This document shows positions 39,589 through 46,284 of a stretch of 46,284 nt of DNA, one piece after another; within the stretch, counting starts at the first letter, position 1, and the number at the start of each line of letters is the position of its first letter. The notes beneath the pieces were generated by a model, which did not search any database, was not told where the DNA came from, and saw nothing but the letters and a program-made list of their open reading frames with translations. Origin of the DNA: DAMCZI01 sp032095175 (GTDB lineage: Bacteria; Bacillota; Clostridia; Clostridiales; Caloramatoraceae); assembly GCA_032095175.1 (NCBI GenBank), contig DAMCZI010000036.1, positions 1 to 46,284 of the forward strand. The letters are read 5' to 3'. Position numbers and translations under genes: made by a program.

Positions 39589-40080
39589 ATGTTTGATTTA
39601 TCAGGAGCATTTACATTTGATGAGTATGTTGAAAAATCAACTGAAGAAAAAAGAAAGGTTCAAATGGATGCTCTAGAAAGAACAGTACTTTCAGATAATG
39701 CTAAAAATAAAATTAAACAAATAAATGAAGAAATAAACATAGTTGTTTTTTCAGAAAGCTATTGCCCAGATTGTGTTGTTACCCTTCCCTTTATTAAAAG
39801 AATTGAGGAACTTAACAACAAAATAAAAATGTATATGATGCCTCTTAAGGGAAATGAAGCAGTACTTGAAGAGAGTGTTGGAGAAAAGAGAATACCAACT
39901 GTTATGGCATTTGACAGCAAAATGGAACCAATTGGCGTTTATATAGAAATGCCTGGTGCTTTAAAAGAGAAAATGGTTGGACTTTCTGAAACTGAAATAA
40001 AGAGTTTAATAGCGGATTATAGACAGGGAAAATATAATGATCTTGTTGAATCAGAGCTTTTGAGCATAATATCAAAGTAA
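39589..40080 (+). CDS. Thioredoxin-like protein with CPDC motif
   Basis: About 163 aa, a thioredoxin fold with active site 'SESYCPDCVVTLPFI' (CPDC, ~56-59), followed by 'IPTVMAFD' with the cis-Pro. An extra ~45-residue N-terminal segment ('FTFDEYVEKSTEEKRKVQ') precedes the fold, and a helical tail (~130-163) follows. CPDC and the extension resemble a group of clostridial/Bacillus thioredoxin-family proteins with unknown partners. GGGGGTG precedes ATG 39589; the longer frame from 39550 is not supported. It could serve as a reductant for peroxiredoxin-like proteins, but no neighbour proves it. Confidence 0.83.
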   Translation: MFDLSGAFTFDEYVEKSTEEKRKVQMDALERTVLSDNAKNKIKQINEEINIVVFSESYCPDCVVTLPFIKRIEELNNKIKMYMMPLKGNEAVLEESVGEKRIPTVMAFDSKMEPIGVYIEMPGALKEKMVGLSETEIKSLIADYRQGKYNDLVESELLSIISK

Positions 40081-40108
40081 AAAGCTAATTATATATAATT
40101 TCACATTT

Positions 40109-40150
40109 AACACAAGCCCCTTGATTTTTTTAAACCAAGGGGCTTGTGTT
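40109..40150. terminator. Bidirectional terminator after the thioredoxin-like gene
   Basis: AACACAAGCCCCTTG (40109-40123) and CAAGGGGCTTGTGTT (40136-40150) form a perfect 15-bp stem with a T/A-rich loop. Confidence 0.88.
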
Positions 40151-40173
40151 GGATATGTTATAAAAATATTTAC

Positions 40174-40956
40174 CTATATAGAATCTCTTATTAAATCTCT
40201 TTGATCTCTTGCAAGTTCTTTAAGTCTTGGACTAACACCTGGTGTTACAATAACCTTTCCAAGCCATCTTAGTGCGGATTCATTATCCCCAATTCTCCTT
40301 GAAAGCTCACCTAAAAGATACACAAGTGTATATGTATCCATACCGCATATTGGGAAGGATTCCTTTGTAAATGCCTCTTTAAAACCTGTCAGGGCTTGTT
40401 CTGAAAATTTCAACTCATTTTCATTATCTTCCTTTAGTCTGTACATCCAGGAAAGTTTAAGACAAATGAAGGCTTTCTCGCTCAGTTTTGAATTTTTAAC
40501 AACTGCATTTAAAAGAGCTAGCTTGTACCTTTCTATTGCAACATCTTCATCATATAAATCAGGGTAGACCTTTGCTCTGAATTTTTGTGTAATTGTTGAT
40601 TTTATTAGTAATGCCTGATCATGCTTTAGTTTTTCAAAATATCTTGAAAGGGCAGCATAACCGCAATTTTGACAGAGCACAACATCATAAAAAAGAGGAT
40701 TTATATTTTCATATCTTGGCATCAAATCTGTATCCTTTGAAACGTTTCTTGCTTTGCCAACCTTAACAGTTCTTGCTTTAACTTCATTACCGCAGACTGG
40801 ACATGTATAGCTTTTATCATAAATATAATCCAATATGCTGGATTCATCCTTTGCAGCAGGTGTGTCGTTTTCCTTTCCCTCATCCTTGTTGTATAGATCT
40901 ACTTCGTTTAGGTTTTTAAAGCCAAGTTCTTCTAAACCTGAAAATAGATTATCCAT
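40174..40956 (-). CDS. DUF2225 family protein
   Basis: 260 aa. The DUF2225 pattern is visible: 'SYTCPVCGNEVKARTVKVGKAR' (in parts), 'DLMPRYENINPLFYDVVLCQNCGYAA' and then a helical TPR-like repeat region ('ERYKLALLNAV...SEKAFICLKLSWMYRL...NELKFSEQALTGFKEAF...LLGELSRRIGDNESALRWLGKVI'). The two CxxC pairs (CPVCG ~53 and CQNCG ~96) probably bind zinc. The function is unknown; the TPR half suggests protein interactions. AAAGGA lies before the ATG at 40956. Confidence 0.87.
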   Translation of the reverse strand: MDNLFSGLEELGFKNLNEVDLYNKDEGKENDTPAAKDESSILDYIYDKSYTCPVCGNEVKARTVKVGKARNVSKDTDLMPRYENINPLFYDVVLCQNCGYAALSRYFEKLKHDQALLIKSTITQKFRAKVYPDLYDEDVAIERYKLALLNAVVKNSKLSEKAFICLKLSWMYRLKEDNENELKFSEQALTGFKEAFTKESFPICGMDTYTLVYLLGELSRRIGDNESALRWLGKVIVTPGVSPRLKELARDQRDLIRDSI

Positions 40957-41118
40957 TGCATATCATCCTTTCGTTTGTAATATCTATAACTATTTTGGAA
41001 TATAGTCAAATTCTAAAATTGCATACATGCAAATAGAATGGTCAAATGTATTTGCATTAATCTATATTGAGGAGCATAGTATAATAGAATTTGTGCTTAT
41101 ATATATATTATAACAATG

Positions 41119-41379
41119 TTATCCAATCTTTTCATCATTTAAAGAATAAACGAAGGCTATTATTTCAGCCACAGCATCGTAAAGCTCTGACGGAATGCTT
41201 TGTCCTATGGGTATTAGGCTAAGGCTGTCAACTAAATCGGAGTTTTCAATAATAGGAATATCATTTGATTTTGCATTATCCAAAATGTTTTCAGCAATTT
41301 GCCCAAAACCTACTGCTGTAACTACTGGTGAAGAGTAGCTTTTATCATATCTTAATGCAGCAGCTTTTTTTCTTTTCAT
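41119..41379 (-). CDS. FlhB C-domain-like export switch protein (YlqH-like)
   Basis: 86 aa, corresponding to the cytoplasmic switch domain of FlhB/EscU without the membrane part and without the cleavage NPTH (replaced at the start by 'MKRKKAAALRYDKSY'). The rest matches: 'PVVTAVGFGQIAENILDNAKSNDIPIIENSDLVDSL' in parts, then 'IPSELYDAVAEIIAFVYSL'. Stand-alone copies such as B. subtilis YlqH are known. The start codon overlaps the stop of the upstream gene by 4 nt (ATGA), so it is translationally coupled to the FliK-like gene. Its job is unproven, perhaps modulation of flagellar export or a non-flagellar role. Confidence 0.88.
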   Translation of the reverse strand: MKRKKAAALRYDKSYSSPVVTAVGFGQIAENILDNAKSNDIPIIENSDLVDSLSLIPIGQSIPSELYDAVAEIIAFVYSLNDEKIG

Positions 41380-42968
41380 ACCATCACATCCAGTTCCTTA
41401 AGTATATACTCATTGAAGAAAGAAGAGAGTCCTATTATATCATTTTTACTTTTTAACCTTTCTATAGATATATTCAAAGGATTAAAGCCTTTGGATTTAA
41501 GGCTGGTTTTAAGCAGTTCAATATTATTCTTAAAAAGGGATATAAACTTATCTTCGACCTTAATGGTAATCATTATGTCATTATTTCTTTTATATAGGTA
41601 GTTTTCTACAACCCCCAGATGAGGTGTTTCAATTGTAATAAACACCTTTACATCATTAACATCAATATGTTTTGAATTTTTGTATTTATGTTTTACTATA
41701 ATACTGTTTTTAAAAAGACTTCCATTTTGTAATGCATTAAAAGCATATATGTTGTAGTTATTATAAATGTTCTTTAAAATATCAAAATTATCAAGTACAT
41801 TTTTCAAAAAATGTTGATTGGGTAACTGTACTTTTTCAGGGAAGTTTTTTAAAACATCCATTGCCTGCTTCAAAGTATAAATTTCTTTTTTTTCATCTTT
41901 TAAACCCAAAACTGGCTTGAGAGTTTCAAATATTCTATCAAGAAGAATATCATCCTTAATGAATTTTTTATTATTTAGAGCTTCTGCAGTATCATTTGTA
42001 ATATTATTTTGCATTTCATTTGAGGAAAGACCGTTATTAAATTTTGAAAGCTGTTTTATCAATTCTTTAAACGTTGAAAAATCACTGCTTTCACTATTAA
42101 CCTCTTTCCCAATATATTTTTCCATAAAACTTAACATATCTTCATCAGGCATCTCTTTTAATGCATCAACAAATGGCATATCAGTGTTTTCTAACGCATC
42201 CTTTGAAAACTGCTCTGTTATTAGCTGCATCTTTTCAGGTTCATTTTTTAATATGTCCAAAACTTGTTTTAATGTATTAATTTTATCTCCCTTTGAATTT
42301 AAAACAGAGTTCAATTCATTTATTGCTCTGTTAATAAAAAATCCATCTTCAATTATGTTTTGGGTTTTTAGCATACTGCTTATATCCTTAGGTATTTCGT
42401 TTTCTGTTAAAAAGGTTAAAAAATCGATATCTATGGTGGATAGTTTCGTAATTAACTCCTTTGCTGATAAAAATTCACTGCTGTTTTTGGTAATCTCTTT
42501 TCCAATGTATTTTTCTAAAAAGGCTAAAATATCCTCATCAGACATATCCTTGAGGGTGTTTAAAAATGAGATGTTTTTATAGATGCTTAAAATACTTTCA
42601 TCCTTTGCAGGAAGGTTGAACTTCACTAGGCTCATAACTATATCTCTTCCTTTTTCCAGGGGAATATTGAGTTTTTTTGATATTTCCTCCAGAGAATCCT
42701 CTCTTATCTCATTTTCATCAAGGGTCAAAGCTTTTATAAGTATTTTTTTGTCATCAAATCCTTCAACTTTAAACCTTATATATTTTTCTTTTTCCAACAT
42801 GTTTTCGGAAATAAATATTGCGGGTATAATAGTACCATCATATAATTTTATTATGCCCTCATTGTTTTGAAGGGAAATTATCTTTCCGCCTACTATGCTT
42901 CCTTCGGAAAGTTTTAGCCTTAATGGTATGTTTTCCTTTAAAATTGACCCAATATTTTTTATATACAT
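41376..42968 (-). CDS. FliK-like (YlqG-type) protein with an internal ~125-aa duplication
   Basis: About 530 aa. It begins with an N-terminal basic/beta region ('NIPLRLKLSEGSIVGGKII'). A long helical segment contains two copies of a ~125-aa module at ~138-263 and ~269-393. Each starts 'LK[DE]M[SP]DED[IM]L[AS]F[LM]EKYIGKE' and ends near 'TLKQ..D[IV]LKN.PEK'. The last ~100 residues ('FITIETPHLGVVENYLYKRNND...SLKSKGFNPLNISIERL') resemble the hook-length control domain of FliK. Pairing with the FlhB-C-like gene downstream matches B. subtilis ylqG-ylqH. ATG 42968 with AGGTGA is chosen. The function outside flagella is unknown; no flagellar operon is present here. Confidence 0.8.
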   Translation of the reverse strand: MYIKNIGSILKENIPLRLKLSEGSIVGGKIISLQNNEGIIKLYDGTIIPAIFISENMLEKEKYIRFKVEGFDDKKILIKALTLDENEIREDSLEEISKKLNIPLEKGRDIVMSLVKFNLPAKDESILSIYKNISFLNTLKDMSDEDILAFLEKYIGKEITKNSSEFLSAKELITKLSTIDIDFLTFLTENEIPKDISSMLKTQNIIEDGFFINRAINELNSVLNSKGDKINTLKQVLDILKNEPEKMQLITEQFSKDALENTDMPFVDALKEMPDEDMLSFMEKYIGKEVNSESSDFSTFKELIKQLSKFNNGLSSNEMQNNITNDTAEALNNKKFIKDDILLDRIFETLKPVLGLKDEKKEIYTLKQAMDVLKNFPEKVQLPNQHFLKNVLDNFDILKNIYNNYNIYAFNALQNGSLFKNSIIVKHKYKNSKHIDVNDVKVFITIETPHLGVVENYLYKRNNDIMITIKVEDKFISLFKNNIELLKTSLKSKGFNPLNISIERLKSKNDIIGLSSFFNEYILKELDVMV

Positions 42969-43156
42969 ATAAATCACCTATTAATATATCGGAAAAAATA
43001 ATATAAAATGAATATATACAACATAAAAATTCATTTATATTCTGAAATTCCAAACAACCTGGTGTCAAACTATCAAAACAGGTTTGTTAAAAGTGGTAGA
43101 ATGTAAGAATTTTATTGTGTTTTATATGGGATAATACAATTTAGGATGTGATTATA

Positions 43157-43846
43157 TTGGCATTGTATGCAATTTCTGATTTGCACCTTTCATTAAATTC
43201 TGATAAACCTATGGATGTTTTCGGAGAATTGTGGAAGGAGCATCATATAAAAGTTAAGGAAAATTGGGAAAGCGTCATTAAAGAAGAGGATACAGTAATT
43301 ATTGCAGGAGATATATCCTGGGCATTAAAGTTTGAAGATGCAATGGCTGACCTTGAATTTATACACAGCCTTCCAGGCAAAAAGGTTATGATAAAGGGAA
43401 ACCATGATTTTTGGTGGGGCTCTGTTACTAAGATGAATGCTTTGTATGATGATGTGTGTTTTATACAGAATACATATGAAAGATATGGAGAATATGGAAT
43501 ATGTGGCACAAGAGGCTGGGTAAGGATAGATGAGAGTGATGATGAGGCTCTTCATGATGAAAAGGTTTATAAAAGAGAGATTATAAGGCTTAAAATGTCA
43601 CTGGATGCTGCAGTAAAGGATGGAATTGATAAATTCATTGTAATGATGCATTATCCTCCTGTTACCAGGATAAGCAGAAGCCAGGAGTTTTTAAATTTGC
43701 TCTCCAATTATAATGTTGAAAAGCTCATTTATGGTCATATTCATTTTAGTTCTAAGGAAATATGTATTAATGGAATGTATAACAATATAGAGTATATATG
43801 TACCTCTGCTGACATTATTAACTTCAACCCAATTCGGATATTATAG
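43157..43846 (+). CDS. Metallophosphoesterase
   Basis: About 229 aa, a calcineurin-like two-metal phosphoesterase: 'LYAISDLHLSL' (DxH), 'VIIAGDISWAL' (GD), 'VMIKGNHDFWW' (GNHD), 'VMMHYPP' and 'IYGHIHF' (GHxH). All five motifs are intact. The substrate is unknown; the family cleaves phosphomonoesters, nucleotides or cyclic nucleotides. TTG 43157 is chosen over GTG 43148 because 'MALYAISDLHLS' is the family start and AGGATGTGA lies at a better distance. The HMA-like protein follows 35 nt downstream, so they form an operon. Confidence 0.9.
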   Translation: MALYAISDLHLSLNSDKPMDVFGELWKEHHIKVKENWESVIKEEDTVIIAGDISWALKFEDAMADLEFIHSLPGKKVMIKGNHDFWWGSVTKMNALYDDVCFIQNTYERYGEYGICGTRGWVRIDESDDEALHDEKVYKREIIRLKMSLDAAVKDGIDKFIVMMHYPPVTRISRSQEFLNLLSNYNVEKLIYGHIHFSSKEICINGMYNNIEYICTSADIINFNPIRIL

Positions 43847-43881
43847 CGAAAAATACAAAAAATAATATCGGGAGGGATAAA

Positions 43882-44097
43882 ATGAAGGAGTATACTTTTA
43901 AAATTCCATCAATGCACGACGAAAACTCAGCTAAGGAAGTAAGAAGCACAATTGTGGGAATTAGAGGAGTCGAGGATGTAAATACAAATTATGAAGATGG
44001 TATAGTAAATGTTTATTATGATGAGAATCAGGTTATTGTTGATAAAATAAAACTTACTGTTGAGAACAGAGGCTATTCTGTAAGGAAGCCCTATTAG
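43882..44097 (+). CDS. HMA-fold protein lacking the metal-binding CxxC
   Basis: 71 aa. It has the ferredoxin-like heavy-metal-associated fold in the right places: an opening strand 'YTFKIPSMH', 'EVRSTIVGIRGVEDVNTNYEDGIVNVYYDE' in parts, and a final 'VENRGYSVRKPY'. The loop that normally holds M-x-C-x-x-C reads 'SMHDENSAKEV', so the copper-binding cysteines are gone. It is therefore unlikely to be a copper chaperone; it may bind another ligand through His/Asp/Glu or only act in protein contacts. GGGAGGG precedes ATG 43882. It follows the metallophosphoesterase. Confidence 0.75.
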   Translation: MKEYTFKIPSMHDENSAKEVRSTIVGIRGVEDVNTNYEDGIVNVYYDENQVIVDKIKLTVENRGYSVRKPY

Positions 44098-44104
44098 AAA
44101 TGAC

Positions 44105-44338
44105 AGACACATGATAAGTGGCAAGCTAGATAATGTTGAATAATCCGACATTAGGCGCATTAAAAAATAAATGAGTCAGATTGCGAAGTGATTTTAATTC
44201 TTTTCTAGGCACTCAATCATGCGCATACTAATTGTATGTAAGTGATTGAGTAACGACGAAAAGAATTAAAAGGACGAGTAAGATGACTCATTTATTTTTT
44301 TAATGTGCCTTATCTAACTTGCCACTTGTTATGTGCCT
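44105..44338. repeat. Long near-palindromic element (about 234 bp)
   Basis: Its arms fold back in register over the full length. GCACATAACAAGTGGCAAG (as the reverse of 44318-44336) matches 44107-44125; GGCGCATTAAAAAATAAATG (44154-44173) matches 44289-44309 with small changes; TTTTAATTCTTTTC (44192-44205) matches 44258-44271; and ACTCAATCA (44211-44219) matches 44243-44251. The apex holds a small ATAC/GTAT hairpin. One arm carries an extra side hairpin (AATGTTG/CGACATT at 44133-44153). It is long, structured and non-coding. Confidence 0.8.
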
Positions 44339-44374
44339 GCACTTGTTACATCCTGCAAAATAATTTATAATTAT

Positions 44375-44490
44375 ATAAATCGCAATAAAGATTTTGAATA
44401 ATATATATTACGATTTATGGATCAAGGAATATGGTTTCGCATAAATGTTTAGAGTCGAGCAATGTAGTATCATTTATGCGAAACATATAG
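44375..44490 (+). repeat. Dispersed two-hairpin repeat, copy D
   Basis: Stem 1 is ATAAATCG/CGATTTAT with inner pairs; the linker is ATCAAGGAATATG. Stem 2 is a perfect 14-bp GTTTCGCATAAATG (44434-44447) with CATTTATGCGAAAC (44471-44484). It ends just before the ribosome-binding site of the AEC transporter gene. Together with the palindrome it fills the 420-nt gap. Confidence 0.8.
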
Positions 44491-44517
44491 TTTATATAAA
44501 AAGACAGGAGGAAAACA

Positions 44518-45426
44518 ATGCAGTACAGTAAAATTTTAAATCAAATTATAGTTCTATTTTTAATAATGGTTGTAGGATTCTATGCAAGAAAAAAGAATAT
44601 AATCAATAAGGAGGTAAATCGAGGACTCTCATCACTCCTTTTAAATATAACTCTTCCATTTATGATTTTTGCATCCTTTAACATAGCTTTTAATAAGGAC
44701 ATGCTTATTAATGGGGGAAAGCTTTTGATATATTCTACATCAATTTATCTGTTTGCAATTTTAATAAGCAAATTGCTATACTTTAAATATCCTAAGGATA
44801 AAAAAAGTATATTACGCTTTGTAACAATATTCTCAAACTGTGGATTTATGGGATTCCCTGTAATTGAAAGTGTTTATGGAAAAACAGGTGTATTTTATAC
44901 ATCGATATTCAACATATCCTTCAACATTTTAATATGGGTAGTTGGAATAATACTTTTAACTGGTGAATTTAATCTAAAAACATTAAAGGAGGTTATGCTG
45001 AATCCTGGAATTATTGCTACGTTTTTAGGGTTGGCTGTATTTATATTCTCTATAAAACTACCTTTGCCAATATATAAAACCTTTGATTTAGTTGGCTCCA
45101 TAACAACTCCAATAGCAATGCTGGTTGTTGGTGCGATGCTTGCAGATATCAAGATAATGGATGTATTTTGTGATATTTCATTGTATTATGGAACAGCAGT
45201 AAGGCTTATTGTTATGCCTCTAATTGTTTTGGTGGTAATGAAATGGTTAGGAGTTAAAGATATGTTTTTGGGAATCTCTGTTCTCATAACAGCTATGCCT
45301 GCACCTGCGAATGCAGCCATTATGGCTGAAATGTATGGTGGAGATGCTTCCTTTGCATCAAAATGTATTTTCTTATCAACGGTTTTATCAGCTATAACAA
45401 TACCGCTTATTATAAAGCTTATGTAG
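44518..45426 (+). CDS. AEC family transporter
   Basis: 302 aa with about ten membrane helices, an auxin-efflux-carrier/bile-acid-like fold used in bacteria for organic acid or other anion export (malate-efflux-like). Features are 'QIIVLFLIMVVGFYARKKNII' at the start, 'LNITLPFMIFASFN' with the helix break, 'SNCGFMGFPVIESVYG' and the second-half 'PAPANAAIMAEMYGGDA' close to the C-terminus. The substrate cannot be assigned. ACAGGAGG lies 7 nt before ATG 44518. Confidence 0.9.
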   Translation: MQYSKILNQIIVLFLIMVVGFYARKKNIINKEVNRGLSSLLLNITLPFMIFASFNIAFNKDMLINGGKLLIYSTSIYLFAILISKLLYFKYPKDKKSILRFVTIFSNCGFMGFPVIESVYGKTGVFYTSIFNISFNILIWVVGIILLTGEFNLKTLKEVMLNPGIIATFLGLAVFIFSIKLPLPIYKTFDLVGSITTPIAMLVVGAMLADIKIMDVFCDISLYYGTAVRLIVMPLIVLVVMKWLGVKDMFLGISVLITAMPAPANAAIMAEMYGGDASFASKCIFLSTVLSAITIPLIIKLM

Positions 45427-45430
45427 AAAT

Positions 45431-45458
45431 AAAATGCCAGGAATGTTCCTGGCATTTT
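45431..45458. terminator. Bidirectional terminator after the AEC gene
   Basis: AAAATGCCAGGAA (45431-45443) and TTCCTGGCATTTT (45446-45458) form a 13-bp stem, with A and T tails, between convergent genes. Confidence 0.9.
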
Positions 45459-46008
45459 ATTCTTTTACTCTATCTGGAAGGTTAAAGGATTTTTTTATTT
45501 CATTTAGAGATTTAGAGGTCGCTTTTTCAGCGGGAATGTTTAGTAGAGAAAGTATCTCATATATTTTCTCTTCACTTTCAGCCTCAATCTCTATGTAGGG
45601 TTCAGGGAAAACTTTTTTGTCCCATATATCTATCTCGATTAGGGAGTTTAAGAGTAGATAGCTTTCTCTATATTTATCCTCCCTGGAGAAAAAGTCTGCT
45701 CCCATGGATTTTAGAAATTCATCTGCTTCTTTAAAGTCTAAAACTTCAAATTCATGTTCTTCAGTCTTTCTTGCTGCTTCCTGTGATATTATCTTTTTAA
45801 TACACATCATTAGTTTAGTGGAGCCATCCAGAAGGTTGTGTATTTTTCTTATTCTTATATATCCCTTTTCATCCTTCATATGTGGTGGAAAATCATAAAA
45901 ATAGTTCTCTTGATTCTCCCTCTTTGCCATTGTTCCCCCAAGTGACAATACATTTGTCTTTATATCTTCAATATCAACACCAAATATCTTAACTTCTATT
46001 TCCTTCAT
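45457..46008 (-). CDS. CYTH domain protein (class IV adenylate cyclase/triphosphatase-like)
   Basis: 183 aa with the CYTH signature ExExK at the N-terminus ('MKEIEVKIFG', E3-E5-K7). Charged strands of the triphosphate tunnel follow: 'GYIRIRKI', 'TKLMMCIKK', 'EEHEFEVLDF', 'IEIDIWD' and 'PYIEIEAESEE'. Family members hydrolyse inorganic triphosphate or thiamine triphosphate, or make cAMP. Which applies is not shown, but small CYTH proteins of Firmicutes are mostly triphosphatases or of unknown substrate. GGGGG lies upstream of the ATG at 46008. Confidence 0.88.
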   Translation of the reverse strand: MKEIEVKIFGVDIEDIKTNVLSLGGTMAKRENQENYFYDFPPHMKDEKGYIRIRKIHNLLDGSTKLMMCIKKIISQEAARKTEEHEFEVLDFKEADEFLKSMGADFFSREDKYRESYLLLNSLIEIDIWDKKVFPEPYIEIEAESEEKIYEILSLLNIPAEKATSKSLNEIKKSFNLPDRVKE

Positions 46009-46284
46009 AACGTACCCCCAAAATTATTAAATTCGATCTTCAATCTATGATTATAATATATCACAACCTATATTTTCTCAATCTTTAATTTATAAAAGCG
46101 GGATTATGCATCTTAACTAAGTAGTTAGTTTGTACCCTTAAAGACCGTTCCAACCGAGGTGTCGGGGCATTTAACCCCTTGGAAAACACTCACTGCGTGT
46201 TGAAATTCTAAGATTGCATGGATGGCGAGAACCTAAGAACATTCGAAACTCATATGTTGCAAGAATTCTACATATTTTATTTTT
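46009..46284. other. Non-coding end of window; possible IS200/IS605-type tnpB right-end remnant
   Basis: No intact gene is seen. From about 46135 the sequence is less AT-rich and reads like the 3' end of a clostridial tnpB/omega-RNA region: in one frame 'TVPTEVSGHLTPWKTLTAC' then stop, followed by a GGCGAGAACCTAAGAAC block and GAATTCTAC. It continues past the window. This is from memory of such ends and is uncertain; it may instead be a structured RNA. Confidence 0.3.

Overview
The window looks like chromosomal DNA of a spore-forming, low-GC Firmicute of the class Clostridia. The base composition is strongly AT-rich. Ribosome-binding sites are AAGGAGG-like, and TTG and GTG starts are common. 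It carries a small acid-soluble spore protein (SspH type), a Gly/Tyr-rich coat-like peptide, a glycine T-box before a single-chain glycyl-tRNA synthetase, and several protein families typical of clostridia. No rRNA, tRNA, CRISPR array, phage module or intact insertion sequence was seen. Every functional call rests on motif recognition by eye; no database search was run.

Layout. 0-3.4 kb: GyrI-like protein, sspH (missed by a length-filtered gene call), a two-TM acidic-tail protein and an AbgA-like M20 amidohydrolase. 3.4-7 kb: an ABC-F ATPase behind a ~430-nt leader with a possible 6-codon uORF and an intrinsic terminator, then a 55-aa Gly/Tyr repeat peptide and a DUF378 membrane protein. 7.1-9.6 kb: a MocR-type regulator translationally close to ddl. 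10.5-14.1 kb: MarR regulator, CxxC AhpD-like protein, lipoyl-domain/dihydrolipoyl dehydrogenase fusion and lipoate ligase, read here as a candidate thiol/peroxide-reducing module. 14.2-16.4 kb: EamA transporter and an AraC/GyrI regulator. 16.8-21.3 kb: three overlapping M42 aminopeptidase genes, then a MATE exporter. 21.6-26.4 kb: patatin lipase, chemoreceptor, second EamA transporter, a peroxiredoxin with an in-frame UGA at the peroxidatic position, and DUF1294. 26.6-31 kb: pgi, a small conserved protein, a HesB-like protein, T-box-glyS and a small conserved protein. 31-36 kb: AlbA_2-domain protein, Usp-like protein, P-loop ATPase, methyltransferase, DUF1904 and HAD phosphatase. 36-40 kb: a four-domain CoA-disulfide-reductase/rhodanese/TusA/DsrE protein behind CsoR/CstR-like palindromes, an RMD1-family protein and a thioredoxin-like protein. 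40-46 kb: DUF2225, a YlqH/YlqG-like (FlhB-C/FliK-like) pair, metallophosphoesterase, an HMA-fold protein without its CxxC, AEC transporter and a CYTH protein.

Two themes stand out. First, thiol/selenol redox chemistry recurs: UGA-containing peroxiredoxin, AhpD-Lpd(lipoyl)-LplA, CoADR-rhodanese-TusA-DsrE, CPDC thioredoxin and the Cys-rich HesB-like protein. This suits an anaerobe that must handle oxygen and sulfide stress. Second, the intergenic regions hold unusual structured DNA/RNA. A ~110-bp two-hairpin repeat occurs in at least four full copies and one partial copy, with compensatory changes in the stems. There are also three long near-palindromes (about 92, 116 and 234 bp) and a 20-bp hairpin that buries the patatin ribosome-binding site right up to its start codon.
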